A stretch of DNA of 17,997 nt from Opitutia bacterium UBA7397 (lineage in GTDB: Bacteria > Verrucomicrobiota > Verrucomicrobiia > Opitutales > UBA953): NCBI GenBank assembly GCA_002470605.1, contig DKND01000125.1, positions 1 through 17,997 of the forward strand, read 5' to 3'. The position numbers and the translations under genes are program-made. This document shows positions 1 through 7,176 of this stretch, in pieces (position 1 is the first letter of the stretch; each line of letters begins with the position of its first letter). The notes beneath the pieces were generated by a model, which saw only the letters and a program-made list of their open reading frames with translations, was not told the origin of the DNA and searched no databases.

Positions 1-109
1 GCCGCCGCCGAAGCCGCCGCGATCTCCACCGCCGAAGCCGCCGGAACGAGGACGATCTCCGCCGCCGAAGCCGCCCGAACGAGGACGATCTCCGCCGCCG
101 AAGGAAGGA
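1..109. repeat. 33-bp in-frame tandem repeat in the RRM gene tail
   Basis: Two near-identical 33-bp units lie at 20-52 and 53-85, differing at two positions. A truncated third copy runs 86-109, and 1-19 matches part of the unit. Each full unit encodes 11 residues on the minus strand (RPRSGGFGGGD). The length is a multiple of three, so copy-number change would keep the reading frame. Confidence 0.85.
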
Positions 110-363
110 CGCTCTTCACGAGGACGGGCGACATTGACCTTCAGGGGACGACCCATGAAATCAATGTTTTCAGTCTTAGCGATGGCATCCTGCGCTTGCT
201 GGGCATTGCCCATGGTCACGAAGGCGAAGCCACGAGGACGACCCGTGAACTTATCCATCATGACTTCCACGGAGACTACTTCGCCACCTTGAGCGAAGTG
301 AGCCCGGATGTCGGATTCGGTTGCAGCCCAGGGTAAGTTACCCACGAACAGTTTGTTTTCCAT
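1..363 (-). CDS. Glycine-rich RRM RNA-binding protein (partial, C-terminus off left edge)
   Basis: Single-stranded RNA-binding protein of the small bacterial RRM (cold-inducible RBP-like) type. The 121 visible residues start MENKLFVGNL. RNP2 (LFVGNL) is at residues 5-10 and RNP1 (RGFAFVTM) at about 44-51, so one complete RRM fills residues 1-80. From about residue 82 the chain becomes a low-complexity Arg/Gly/Asp/Phe tail with an 11-residue repeat (RPRSGGFGGGD), still open at the window edge. The start codon is ATG at 363-361. The leader just before it is A-rich and has no clear Shine-Dalgarno sequence. Family knowledge: bacterial members are often cold- or stress-induced and are thought to act as RNA chaperones. 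The RNA target cannot be read from sequence. The gene is divergent from the pterin dehydratase gene. Confidence 0.93.
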   Translation of the reverse strand, partial: MENKLFVGNLPWAATESDIRAHFAQGGEVVSVEVMMDKFTGRPRGFAFVTMGNAQQAQDAIAKTENIDFMGRPLKVNVARPREERPSFGGGDRPRSGGFGGGDRPRSGGFGGGDRGGFGGG

Positions 364-466
364 ATCTTTTGTTTTGCTTGTTTCCTACACCGCATTGCCC
401 GTTTCCGACCTTCGGATTTCGATTTGCCGTCTTAACGACCGTCAACTCACCGGATTATTGCGGGGC

Positions 467-498
467 TTAACTCTTGGTTTGGTTATTTTCAGAGTTAA
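467..498. repeat. Inverted repeat, 8-bp arms, 16-nt loop
   Basis: TTAACTCT at 467-474 is exactly complementary to AGAGTTAA at 491-498. It has no T-tract on the plus side and sits roughly midway between two divergent genes. It could be an operator or an RNA hairpin in the RRM leader; nothing in the sequence decides between them. Confidence 0.5.
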
Positions 499-562
499 AC
501 CTGACCCCTTGTAAGACAAGTTATTGGTCCATCGGCAAGTTTATTCACAATGGGGTTCTTAC

Positions 563-608
563 TTCAGCCCAGCGTTGACTCCGTTAGTGGGCTGAAAGAG
601 GCTTTTTT
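563..608 (+). promoter_or_regulatory. 9-bp perfect hairpin plus T-tract just before the pterin dehydratase start
   Basis: TTCAGCCCA at 563-571 pairs exactly with TGGGCTGAA at 588-596 across a 16-nt loop. The downstream arm runs into the likely ribosome-binding site AAAGAGG (595-601), followed by TTTTTT at 603-608 and the ATG at 610. It could act as a terminator or attenuator, or as a translational control hairpin. Function is inferred from geometry only. Confidence 0.5.
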
Positions 609-609
609 C

Positions 610-900
610 ATGTGCGCAGCTTTGACCCAAAGCCAGATCCTGGAGGCCCTGCAGGGTCTAGATGGATGGGGGATTGAAGACGCTAAGTTATTGAAGGTCT
701 ATAAGTTAAGGGATTTCAAAGCCGCCTTGGCCTTCATTAACCAGGTCGGGGCCGAGGCCGAGCGACTCGATCACCACCCGGAAATCCATAATAGTTGGAA
801 TCGGGTGAGCCTTCGGCTTTGTACCCATGATGCCGGCGGGCAAATCACGGAGAAAGATTTAACCCTCGCCCGCGCCATCCAATCCATCTCCCACCCGTGA
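610..900 (+). CDS. phhB: Pterin-4a-carbinolamine dehydratase (PCD/PhhB family)
   Basis: Cytosolic enzyme that dehydrates 4a-hydroxytetrahydrobiopterin to quinonoid dihydropterin, recycling the cofactor of aromatic amino acid hydroxylases. The 96-residue length is typical. The signature is clear: HHP at residues 55-57, a Trp at 63 in the position often held by Tyr, then LCTHDAGGQIT at 70-80 with the conserved His73, followed by the D-x-x-LA motif. I chose ATG 610 because it gives family length and has AAAGAGG seven to eight bases upstream. An in-frame ATG at 550 would add 20 residues of non-conserved sequence and run through a hairpin. The stop overlaps the GTG start of the next gene (GTGA), so the two are probably translationally coupled. 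No phenylalanine hydroxylase gene is visible nearby, so the physiological substrate is uncertain. Confidence 0.93.
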   Translation: MCAALTQSQILEALQGLDGWGIEDAKLLKVYKLRDFKAALAFINQVGAEAERLDHHPEIHNSWNRVSLRLCTHDAGGQITEKDLTLARAIQSISHP

Positions 901-1778
901 TTGACGATCCCGCCGAAGCCCTAGACATCCTGCTTGAAGAGCTGAGACGTCAGAAAGCCACCGGGGTGCGTCACGTCAGCGTCTCGGATGGCGCTATGGC
1001 GGCGCTGAAGGCTTTGGCGATTGGAGCTGCTCCGAGTCCTTTGCCGGCCAGTTCGCTTCGGCCACCTGTCGCTGCTGGCCCTAAGCCCGTCGCTGGGGCC
1101 GAAGCGCCGGCCCAGCTGGTGATCCCGCCGCCGCCCATCTTTACGATACCAGCGGGGTCGAAGGCAGAGCGGATGCAGGCGTTGACCGCCCTGATTCATG
1201 CCTGTGTCGAGACGCGTCGCCACCTGTCCGCCAATCAACATCCGGTCGTGGGCACGGGGTCGCTTTCGGCGAAAGTCTTGTTTGTCGGCGACGCGCCGAC
1301 GGTCGAGGAAGTCGAAGCCGGAAAACCTTTTGTCGGACCTTCGGGCGATTTGTTGCAACGTATTCTCACGGCCACTGCGATCCCCGCCGAAGATATATTT
1401 TTAGTAAATGTCATGGTCTGGCGTCCGGAGCCCCCGACCGTGTTCGGGAAGCGTCCGCCGACCGTCAAAGAATTGGCGTTCAATCACCCTTACCTTAAAG
1501 CGCAGATTGAGATTGTGCGGCCCCAGGTCATCGTCGCCTTAGGCGGCCAAGCCCTCGAGGCTTTGATGAGAAGCGGCGTACCGATCACACAGGCCCGCGG
1601 GCAGTGGTCGGAGTTTGATGGCATCCCCTTGATGCCGACTTTCCACCCGAATTACCTGCTCCATAACCCCAGTGCCGCGGCCAAGCGAACGCTGTGGGAA
1701 GACTTCCTTCTCGTCATGGGAAAGCTGGCGGTGCCGATTACGGAAAAGCAGCGGGCATTTTTCACCGCCAGCAAGTAA
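897..1778 (+). CDS. Family 4-like uracil-DNA glycosylase lacking Fe-S cysteines
   Basis: Predicted to excise uracil from DNA in base-excision repair. The catalytic domain starts at about residue 95: GDAPT at 131-135 (GEAPG in most members), PFVGPSG at 144-150, NVMVWRP at 171-177, LGGQAL at 215-220, and the second catalytic motif FHPNYLL at 249-255. Residues 1-90 form a short helical segment and an Ala/Pro-rich linker. Family-4 enzymes normally hold a 4Fe-4S cluster with four cysteines. This 293-residue protein has one (C103), and the usual site before PYL reads FNHPYL. The start is GTG at 897, overlapping the previous stop, with no Shine-Dalgarno sequence. The fold assignment is secure; activity is not, because GEAPG is altered and the cluster is missing. 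It ends 12 nt from convergent argA. Confidence 0.88.
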   Translation: MIDDPAEALDILLEELRRQKATGVRHVSVSDGAMAALKALAIGAAPSPLPASSLRPPVAAGPKPVAGAEAPAQLVIPPPPIFTIPAGSKAERMQALTALIHACVETRRHLSANQHPVVGTGSLSAKVLFVGDAPTVEEVEAGKPFVGPSGDLLQRILTATAIPAEDIFLVNVMVWRPEPPTVFGKRPPTVKELAFNHPYLKAQIEIVRPQVIVALGGQALEALMRSGVPITQARGQWSEFDGIPLMPTFHPNYLLHNPSAAAKRTLWEDFLLVMGKLAVPITEKQRAFFTASK

Positions 1779-1790
1779 CCTTGGCCGGCT

Positions 1791-3116
1791 TCAGCGTACC
1801 GAGTCGCTGAGGCGGCGGAGAGGGAAAGCGAGCACCTGCGAGTTACGCCCGCTGGCTTTCAGTTCTTTCCGACGTTCCGCCGGGAGTTCGGAAAGCGTGG
1901 CGACTTGGAAGCCGCATGCGGATTGGAAAAAGCCCTGAGTCTGCGTCGTGAGAGCAATCAGCTTCTTGGCACCGAGGTCTTTGGCCCGACGTTTCGCGAA
2001 TTCGACGAGCTTCCGGCCGACGCCACGTCCGTGGTAGAAAGGCTGGACGTAGACGGCGCAGATTTCCATCGATTTGCCGCCGGGGTATGGTCGCAGGGCG
2101 GCGCAACCGATGATGCTATCATCGATTTCGTAGACATAGAAGTCTCCGTAAGATTGCTCGATCTGCTGGCGCGTCCGCCCGACGAGGGCATCAGTCTTGG
2201 CCCCGTGTTTGGCGAGATTGTATAGGGCTTGGGCGTCCTTCTTTTTGGCCTGCCGAATCCGATCGTAGTCATTGGCGTGCACCATTGTGCCGAGGCCGAC
2301 CTTATCAAAGATTTCGGTGAGTAAGCCGCCGAAGATGCGACCGTCGAGGATGTGGGCGCGGGGCACGTCTTCGTCCAATGCTTTGGCGGCTTGGACGGCT
2401 TTGCTGCGGATGCGCGGGTCGAGCTTTGCATGCTTGTTCGCGAGGAGGCTTTTGAGTTCGTCCTCCGGTAGGTTAACTTTCACGATGCCGTCGACCTGCA
2501 GGCCGCTGAAAGGCGTTAGGTAGATGAGTTTCGAGGCGCCCAAGGCGACGGCCAATTCCATGGCGAGGTGGTCGCTATTGACGCGCAATGACTGACCTTC
2601 GCGGTCGCAGACAATCGGGGTGACCAACGGCAGGATGTCCTGGGCGAGCATCGATTTCAGGATCGCGGCGTCGACCTTTTCGACTTTGCCGGTGAAGAGG
2701 TAATTCTTTCCTTTAATCACACCGACCTTGGTGGAGCGTACGGCGTTCGTGATCGCGCAGCGCAAACCAGCTTGCGAAAGGTGTTCGAGGACGGATTGCG
2801 AAACCAAGGCCGAAGCTTCGCGAGCGAGCGACATCGTCGCGGTATCCGTCGGTCCTTCGCCTTGGATATCTGAAAGCGCGATATTATGTTCCCCGGCAAG
2901 GCCGATGAGTTGTTGGCCGATGCCATGGACAAGCACGACCTTGATCGACAGGCTCCGGAGGACGGCGATGTCGGTGACGATATTGGCAAAATTCTCGTGA
3001 CTGATGATCGAGCCATCGACGGCCACGACGAAGACGTGGTCGCGGAACATCGGGACATAGCGAAGGATCCCCCGAAGGTCGGTGGGCTTCATGGCGCGCT
3101 CTCGCTGGCTGGACAT
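1791..3116 (-). CDS. argA: Amino-acid N-acetyltransferase (N-acetylglutamate synthase)
   Basis: Makes N-acetylglutamate from glutamate and acetyl-CoA, the first step of arginine synthesis, in the cytosol. The 441-residue chain has the E. coli ArgA layout. An amino-acid-kinase-like domain (about 25-285) holds HENFANIVTDIAVLRSL and VLVHGIGQQ near residues 40-70. A C-terminal GNAT domain (about 290-435) has the acetyl-CoA loop HGRGVGRKL at 362-370 and the ArgA-like ending ELPAERRKE...SQVLAFPL. The kinase-like domain is usually the arginine feedback site. I chose ATG 3116 because AAGGA lies six bases upstream. A TTG two codons earlier and an internal ATG at 3092 are alternatives. It is convergent with udg and divergent from the recombinase gene 48 bp away. 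No other arg gene is in view. Confidence 0.93.
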   Translation of the reverse strand: MSSQRERAMKPTDLRGILRYVPMFRDHVFVVAVDGSIISHENFANIVTDIAVLRSLSIKVVLVHGIGQQLIGLAGEHNIALSDIQGEGPTDTATMSLAREASALVSQSVLEHLSQAGLRCAITNAVRSTKVGVIKGKNYLFTGKVEKVDAAILKSMLAQDILPLVTPIVCDREGQSLRVNSDHLAMELAVALGASKLIYLTPFSGLQVDGIVKVNLPEDELKSLLANKHAKLDPRIRSKAVQAAKALDEDVPRAHILDGRIFGGLLTEIFDKVGLGTMVHANDYDRIRQAKKKDAQALYNLAKHGAKTDALVGRTRQQIEQSYGDFYVYEIDDSIIGCAALRPYPGGKSMEICAVYVQPFYHGRGVGRKLVEFAKRRAKDLGAKKLIALTTQTQGFFQSACGFQVATLSELPAERRKELKASGRNSQVLAFPLRRLSDSVR

Positions 3117-3122
3117 ACTCAA

Positions 3123-3127
3123 TCCTT
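3123..3127 (-). promoter_or_regulatory. Shine-Dalgarno (AAGGA) for argA
   Basis: AAGGA on the minus strand, six bases before ATG 3116. It decides between that ATG, the TTG at 3122 and the internal ATG at 3092. Clear ribosome-binding sites are uncommon in this window. Confidence 0.6.
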
Positions 3128-3164
3128 ATGGACTCCTGGCCCTGCTGGGCAATACTGATGACGC

Positions 3165-4112
3165 ATGTCTAGGAAAGCTCGAGCGAAAGGTGCCGCAGTG
3201 CCGCCCGACCTTCAGGAGGCTGTGGACGGTTTTTTGGGCCATCTCGCGTTGGAGCGAGGCTTGGCCAAATTAACCGTCGAAGCCTACGAATCTGACCTGA
3301 CACGATTCGCCGCTCATTGCGACCGCGTTGGCAAAGCGAACTGGGCGGAGGTGGGTCTCGCTGAAGTCGATTCATGGGTGCGGGCGCTGGATCGGCGGGG
3401 CCATGTCGCGACCTCTTTGGCGCGGCGGCTTTCGGCGGTGCGTTCCTTTGCGGCTTACCTGGTGCGTTCCGGGATGAGGCGCGATGACTTCACGGAACTG
3501 GCCCATAGCCCCAAGGCGGCGCGTAAACTGCCGGGCACGATTACGCCGGAGCAGGTCGCCAAAGTCGTTTCGGCCCCGGATACGTCCAAGCCCCAAGGCC
3601 TGCGCGATCGGGCGATGTTGGAAATGATGTATGGTTCGGGCCTGCGCATATCAGAATTATGCGGACTCGAAATCCAGGCGGTCGATATCGACTCCGCCTT
3701 GTTGCGCGTGCGCGGGAAGGGCTCGAAGGATCGCGTCGTACCCGTGGGGGAGACGGCCTTGGTCGCCTTGCGGGCCTACCTTGCGGAGGGTCGGCCTAAG
3801 CTGACCCGACCTAAGACGGGCAGCGCACTTTTCCTGAGCGCCCGCGGCGTCGCTTTATCTCGCAAGACTTTCTGGTTGAGCGTCAAACAGGCGGCGGCGA
3901 AAGCGGGAGTGAACGTGCCGGTAAAGCCTCACCTTTTGCGCCACGCCTTTGCGACCCACCTTCTAGCCGGCGGTGCTGACCTACGTTCGATTCAGGAAAT
4001 GTTGGGGCATGCGGATATCGCGACCACGCAAATCTACGCGGCCGTCGAACGCTCGGCCTTATCGGATGCGCATCGCAAGCACCACCCGCGCGGTCGCGGG
4101 GCAGGGTGTTAG
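3165..4112 (+). CDS. xerD: Tyrosine recombinase, XerD-like
   Basis: Site-specific recombinase expected to resolve chromosome dimers at dif with a partner Xer protein. It has 315 residues: an N-terminal SAM-like core-binding domain (about 18-105) and a catalytic domain (about 125-305). The full catalytic set is present: R161 (GSGLRISEL), K185 (RGKGSKDR), H256 and R259 (PHLLRH), H282 (LGHADI) and nucleophile Y291 (TTQIY). The GADLRSIQEMLGHADIATTQIY block and the AHRKHHPRG ending resemble XerD more than XerC, but the C/D choice is inference. The start is ATG 3165 without a Shine-Dalgarno sequence. Its stop overlaps the stop of convergent nuoN by 4 nt. No inverted repeats or cargo genes flank it, which argues against an integrase of a mobile element. 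Confidence 0.9.
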   Translation: MSRKARAKGAAVPPDLQEAVDGFLGHLALERGLAKLTVEAYESDLTRFAAHCDRVGKANWAEVGLAEVDSWVRALDRRGHVATSLARRLSAVRSFAAYLVRSGMRRDDFTELAHSPKAARKLPGTITPEQVAKVVSAPDTSKPQGLRDRAMLEMMYGSGLRISELCGLEIQAVDIDSALLRVRGKGSKDRVVPVGETALVALRAYLAEGRPKLTRPKTGSALFLSARGVALSRKTFWLSVKQAAAKAGVNVPVKPHLLRHAFATHLLAGGADLRSIQEMLGHADIATTQIYAAVERSALSDAHRKHHPRGRGAGC

Positions 4113-5617
4113 GATAGAATCAGCAGACCGCCCAGGATCGAAGCGGCCGCGAGGGCGCCGATCACGAAGCGAGCGGAAAAGGAAACTTCCAGCGGAGCAA
4201 GTTCTTGGCCGTCTTCGGTCGGACGGACGACGGCTTCACGCAGGATGCTAAAGTAATAATGAATACTGACAGCGACGCTGATGAGGGCGGCGCCGAGGAT
4301 CCACCAGAGCTTCGCTTTGACGAGCAGGACCAAGATGAGAAGCTTGGCGATAAAGCCGACAGTGGGAGGCACGCCGGCGAGCGAGCCGATGCCGAAGCCG
4401 AGCGCACCGGCAAGGATGGGGGCGCGGCGCATCAGGCCACGGAGGGCGAGGAGCGGGCGACGATGGTCTTCCGTGGCAGGCATTGACGCCAAGGCTTGGG
4501 TGGTGAGGAACGTGCCGATGATGTAAGCCAAGAGATAAAAGACGATAGTCTGTTCGGCGTTATAATCAAAAGCGGTGACCGTCGGCATCGCCAACGCAGC
4601 GGTGATGGCCGCCAAGATGAAGCCCGCGTGTGAAACGCCTGAAAGGGCCAAGGCTCGTTTGACGTCCGTGGTGGCGAGGGCCGCAAGATTACCGACGAGC
4701 AAAGTAACGACGGCGATGACGGCGAGAAGCGGCGCAATCTTATGGGCTAACGCGACGAAGGGACCCGTGACCAAGAGCAACAAAGTGAAGGCGCCGGCGG
4801 CTTTGGATGCCGTCGCGAGGAAGGCAGTCGTTGGCGTCGGGGCACCTTGATAAACATCAGGAATCCAGGTGTGAAAAGGGAAAGCTCCGAGCTTAAAGGC
4901 TGCGCCGCCCAAGATGAGCGCCACGCCTGCCAAGGTTAGGGCACTGCCTTTGCCGGCGGCGAGGGCGTTACCGATCTGCGTAAAGTTAAGGGAGTCGGCA
5001 ACGCCGACGGCGCCGAGCGAGCCGTAGACCAGCACCATGCCCATGAGGAGAAGCGCCGAGCTCAGACCCCCGGCGACGAGGTATTTTACGCCAGCTTCGA
5101 GGGAGGCGTCGCTCTTGCGGAGGTAACCGACAAGGATGTAAAGGCCGACGGCCGCGGTTTCGAGGGCCACGAAGAACGTGACGAAGTGGTTGGATTGAAC
5201 GAGCAGCATGAAGGCTGCCGTCACGACCAAGAGTACGTGATGGTAATCAGCCACGGCCGCACCGCGGTCGCGCAGGAAGCGGTCGGCCACGAAACTGGTC
5301 AGTAAAGCGGAGAAAAGAAAAACGAGACGAACTTCGAACGGCAGGTTCTGACGAAGGAGCCCGGCGAAGGTGGCGACATCTTCGGTAAGTTTCCAACCGG
5401 CATGCGGAACGAGAGCCATGGCCATCACGAGCACCAGACCGGTGCGGGCCGTAGCGGAGATCAGCCAGCGCAGGTTGGCGGGCAGTAGCATCGCCTGGAG
5501 CAGGCAAAAGAGGCTCAGTCCAGCTACAGCAATTTCGGGGGCGATCGAAAGCCAGTCGGAAGAGCGAGGGGCGAGGGCCTTGAAAGCCACATCAATATTA
5601 GCAAAAATTAGACTCAT
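4109..5617 (-). CDS. nuoN: NADH-quinone oxidoreductase subunit N
   Basis: Antiporter-like proton-pumping subunit of the complex I membrane arm; 502 residues, about 14 hydrophobic segments. Residues expected for proton transfer are all present: E153 (FVALETAAVG), K178 (GVKYLVAGG), K242 on TM7 (AAFKLGAFPFHTW), K272 (ATASKAAGAF) and K425 (VGFIAKLLIL). The PDVYQGAPTP motif after TM7 is typical of NuoN. The start ATG at 5617 overlaps the nuoM stop (ATGA) and has no Shine-Dalgarno sequence, so translational coupling to nuoM is likely. It is the last gene of the block; its stop overlaps the xerD stop from the other strand. Confidence 0.96.
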   Translation of the reverse strand: MSLIFANIDVAFKALAPRSSDWLSIAPEIAVAGLSLFCLLQAMLLPANLRWLISATARTGLVLVMAMALVPHAGWKLTEDVATFAGLLRQNLPFEVRLVFLFSALLTSFVADRFLRDRGAAVADYHHVLLVVTAAFMLLVQSNHFVTFFVALETAAVGLYILVGYLRKSDASLEAGVKYLVAGGLSSALLLMGMVLVYGSLGAVGVADSLNFTQIGNALAAGKGSALTLAGVALILGGAAFKLGAFPFHTWIPDVYQGAPTPTTAFLATASKAAGAFTLLLLVTGPFVALAHKIAPLLAVIAVVTLLVGNLAALATTDVKRALALSGVSHAGFILAAITAALAMPTVTAFDYNAEQTIVFYLLAYIIGTFLTTQALASMPATEDHRRPLLALRGLMRRAPILAGALGFGIGSLAGVPPTVGFIAKLLILVLLVKAKLWWILGAALISVAVSIHYYFSILREAVVRPTEDGQELAPLEVSFSARFVIGALAAASILGGLLILS

Positions 5618-7173
5618 CGGGCGGAAGGTAAGAATTGGGCGGGGGCGGCTGGCTTGACCGCAGGGGCGGTCGCGGTGCGTTGCGAAAAGTTTGCGACTCC
5701 GGTGGAAACGGGGTTGGTCGACTTAGTGATCAACGAAGGGATGAAGCCGATGGTCAGGGAGGCGGCGAGGAGGACGCTCGCGGCGATGCGTTCGATCCAA
5801 TTGATATCGCCGAAGGGAGCGGTTTCCAAGCGACGTGCCAGACCGTCTGACATGGGCCCGAAGAAGGTAGCGGCAACCGCCCGTAAAGCGTAGATGGCAG
5901 AAATAATAACAGTCGAAGCGACGATGGCTTGGATCCAGAGAGGTTGGGCGCGCAGGGCGAGGAAGACACCGACTTCTCCCCAGAAATTTCCGAAGCCAGG
6001 CAGGCCGATCGATGCCATCGTCGCGGCGATAAAGAAAGCGGCAAGCACCGGGGTGCGAGAGGCCAGACCGCCCATTTCCTCTAGGCGATACGTGCCAGCG
6101 CGTTGACGTACCGCATTGGCGAGCAGGAAGAGGGCGGCGCAGGATAAACCGTGAGCAACCATCAGGAAAGCGGCGGCGTCAAGTCCGGCAGCTTTGCCGG
6201 AGGCGCCGCAGACCCAGATGCCAAGGAAGATGGGGCCCATGTGCGCCACCGAACTCCAGGAGAGCAGTTGTTTGAGGTCGCGCTGTGTCAGGCAAATCAG
6301 GCCAACGATAAAAACATTGCCTACGGCTAACCAGAGGAACCAAGAGCCCAGGGTGCCTTGGCTGATGTTCAGGCTGCTTAAGCCCAGAAGGATGATACCA
6401 TAGATGCCGAATTTTTTAAGCGCTCCAGCGTGCAGCATCGAGACCGGCGTCGGGGCGGCGGAATAACCAGGGGCGGCCCAAGAGTGAAAGGGAAAGAGCG
6501 AGGCGAGTGTTCCGAGTCCGAAGAGGACCAGGGCACCGGTAGCGGCAGGAATGTTTTTCGCCGTGCCCAAACTATCGGCGATATTGACGAAAGTCGCATT
6601 GGCAAAGGAGAGATTGGCTGCGTCCAGTGCGATGAGGATGCCGGCGAGGGAGGCCATCGCGCCAGCGGTAAGGTAAATCGCCATCTGCATGGCGGCCGGC
6701 CGACGTCCTTCGCCGCCCCAGAAGAGCGTTAGGATGAAAGTGGGAATGAGTGCGAACTCGTGGAAGAAATAAAACCCAATCAAGTGGTCGGTCGCAAAGA
6801 CACCGAGCGTACCCCCGAGCATGAAAAGAATGAGGCCAAGGTAGGTGTTACGTGCCTCGACATCTTGGGTTAGCGCCTTGATCCCGGCAGCCAAACCAAT
6901 GAGCGATGTCATGGCCAAAAGCGGCGCACCGAGTCCGTTCAAAGCGAAACCAAAGCCCCAAGGGCCGTCGGCGCGGAATTGCAAAGGCGAAGTGGCATCA
7001 TTGGTCCAGAGGACGAGCAGCCAGGGGGCGATCACGGCTGGAAGGGCGAAGCCGGTGAAGGCAAAGCCAGAAGCAAAGCTTCGTGGGAGGGAGCGTCCGG
7101 CGATGAGGATCAGGCCGATGAGAACAGGTGCGGTGATCGCAACTTGCAGGAGAGTGGCAGGAAAAGTGTCCAT
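5614..7173 (-). CDS. nuoM: NADH-quinone oxidoreductase subunit M, TM7 lysine missing
   Basis: Antiporter-like subunit of complex I; 519 residues, about 14 membrane segments. The TM5 glutamate E139 (FYFFHEFALIP) is present, and TM8 has a lysine pair K253/K254 (HAGALKKFG). The TM7 lysine (K234 in E. coli NuoM), five residues before the P-x-H-x-W motif, is Leu223 here (TLASLFPFHSW). The usual WLPDAH sequence reads WAAPGY. NuoL and NuoN in this operon keep the lysine at the same spacing. The last 35 residues are a Pro/Ala/Thr-rich soluble tail. The start ATG at 7173 lies 3 nt after the nuoL stop without a Shine-Dalgarno sequence. The identity is firm; whether this subunit pumps normally is open. 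Confidence 0.95.
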   Translation of the reverse strand: MDTFPATLLQVAITAPVLIGLILIAGRSLPRSFASGFAFTGFALPAVIAPWLLVLWTNDATSPLQFRADGPWGFGFALNGLGAPLLAMTSLIGLAAGIKALTQDVEARNTYLGLILFMLGGTLGVFATDHLIGFYFFHEFALIPTFILTLFWGGEGRRPAAMQMAIYLTAGAMASLAGILIALDAANLSFANATFVNIADSLGTAKNIPAATGALVLFGLGTLASLFPFHSWAAPGYSAAPTPVSMLHAGALKKFGIYGIILLGLSSLNISQGTLGSWFLWLAVGNVFIVGLICLTQRDLKQLLSWSSVAHMGPIFLGIWVCGASGKAAGLDAAAFLMVAHGLSCAALFLLANAVRQRAGTYRLEEMGGLASRTPVLAAFFIAATMASIGLPGFGNFWGEVGVFLALRAQPLWIQAIVASTVIISAIYALRAVAATFFGPMSDGLARRLETAPFGDINWIERIAASVLLAASLTIGFIPSLITKSTNPVSTGVANFSQRTATAPAVKPAAPAQFLPSAR

Positions 7174-7176
7174 GGG

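Larger units (their letters stand above)
364..609. other. Divergent intergenic region between RRM gene and pterin dehydratase gene
   Basis: This 246-bp non-coding stretch must hold the promoters for both divergent genes. It contains two perfect inverted repeats (467-498 and 563-596) and a small CTTGT/ACAAG palindrome at 508-520. On the minus strand a TTGACG hexamer at 445-440 could be a -35 element for the RRM gene, but the sequence 17 nt downstream is only a weak -10 match. Short open frames crossing this stretch resemble no protein I recognise. Confidence 0.6.

Noticed and set aside
550..609. 20-codon N-terminal extension of the pterin dehydratase from ATG 550
   Set aside because: It makes the protein longer than the family, runs through a perfect hairpin and has no ribosome-binding site, whereas ATG 610 has AAAGAGG at good spacing.
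921..1358. Minus-strand open frame of 145 codons opposite the UDG gene
   Set aside because: Arg-rich low-quality translation fully inside the UDG gene; no family features.
3165..4112. Tyrosine recombinase as integrase of a mobile element
   Set aside because: No attachment-site repeats, tRNA, cargo genes or composition change nearby; sequence features fit a housekeeping XerD.
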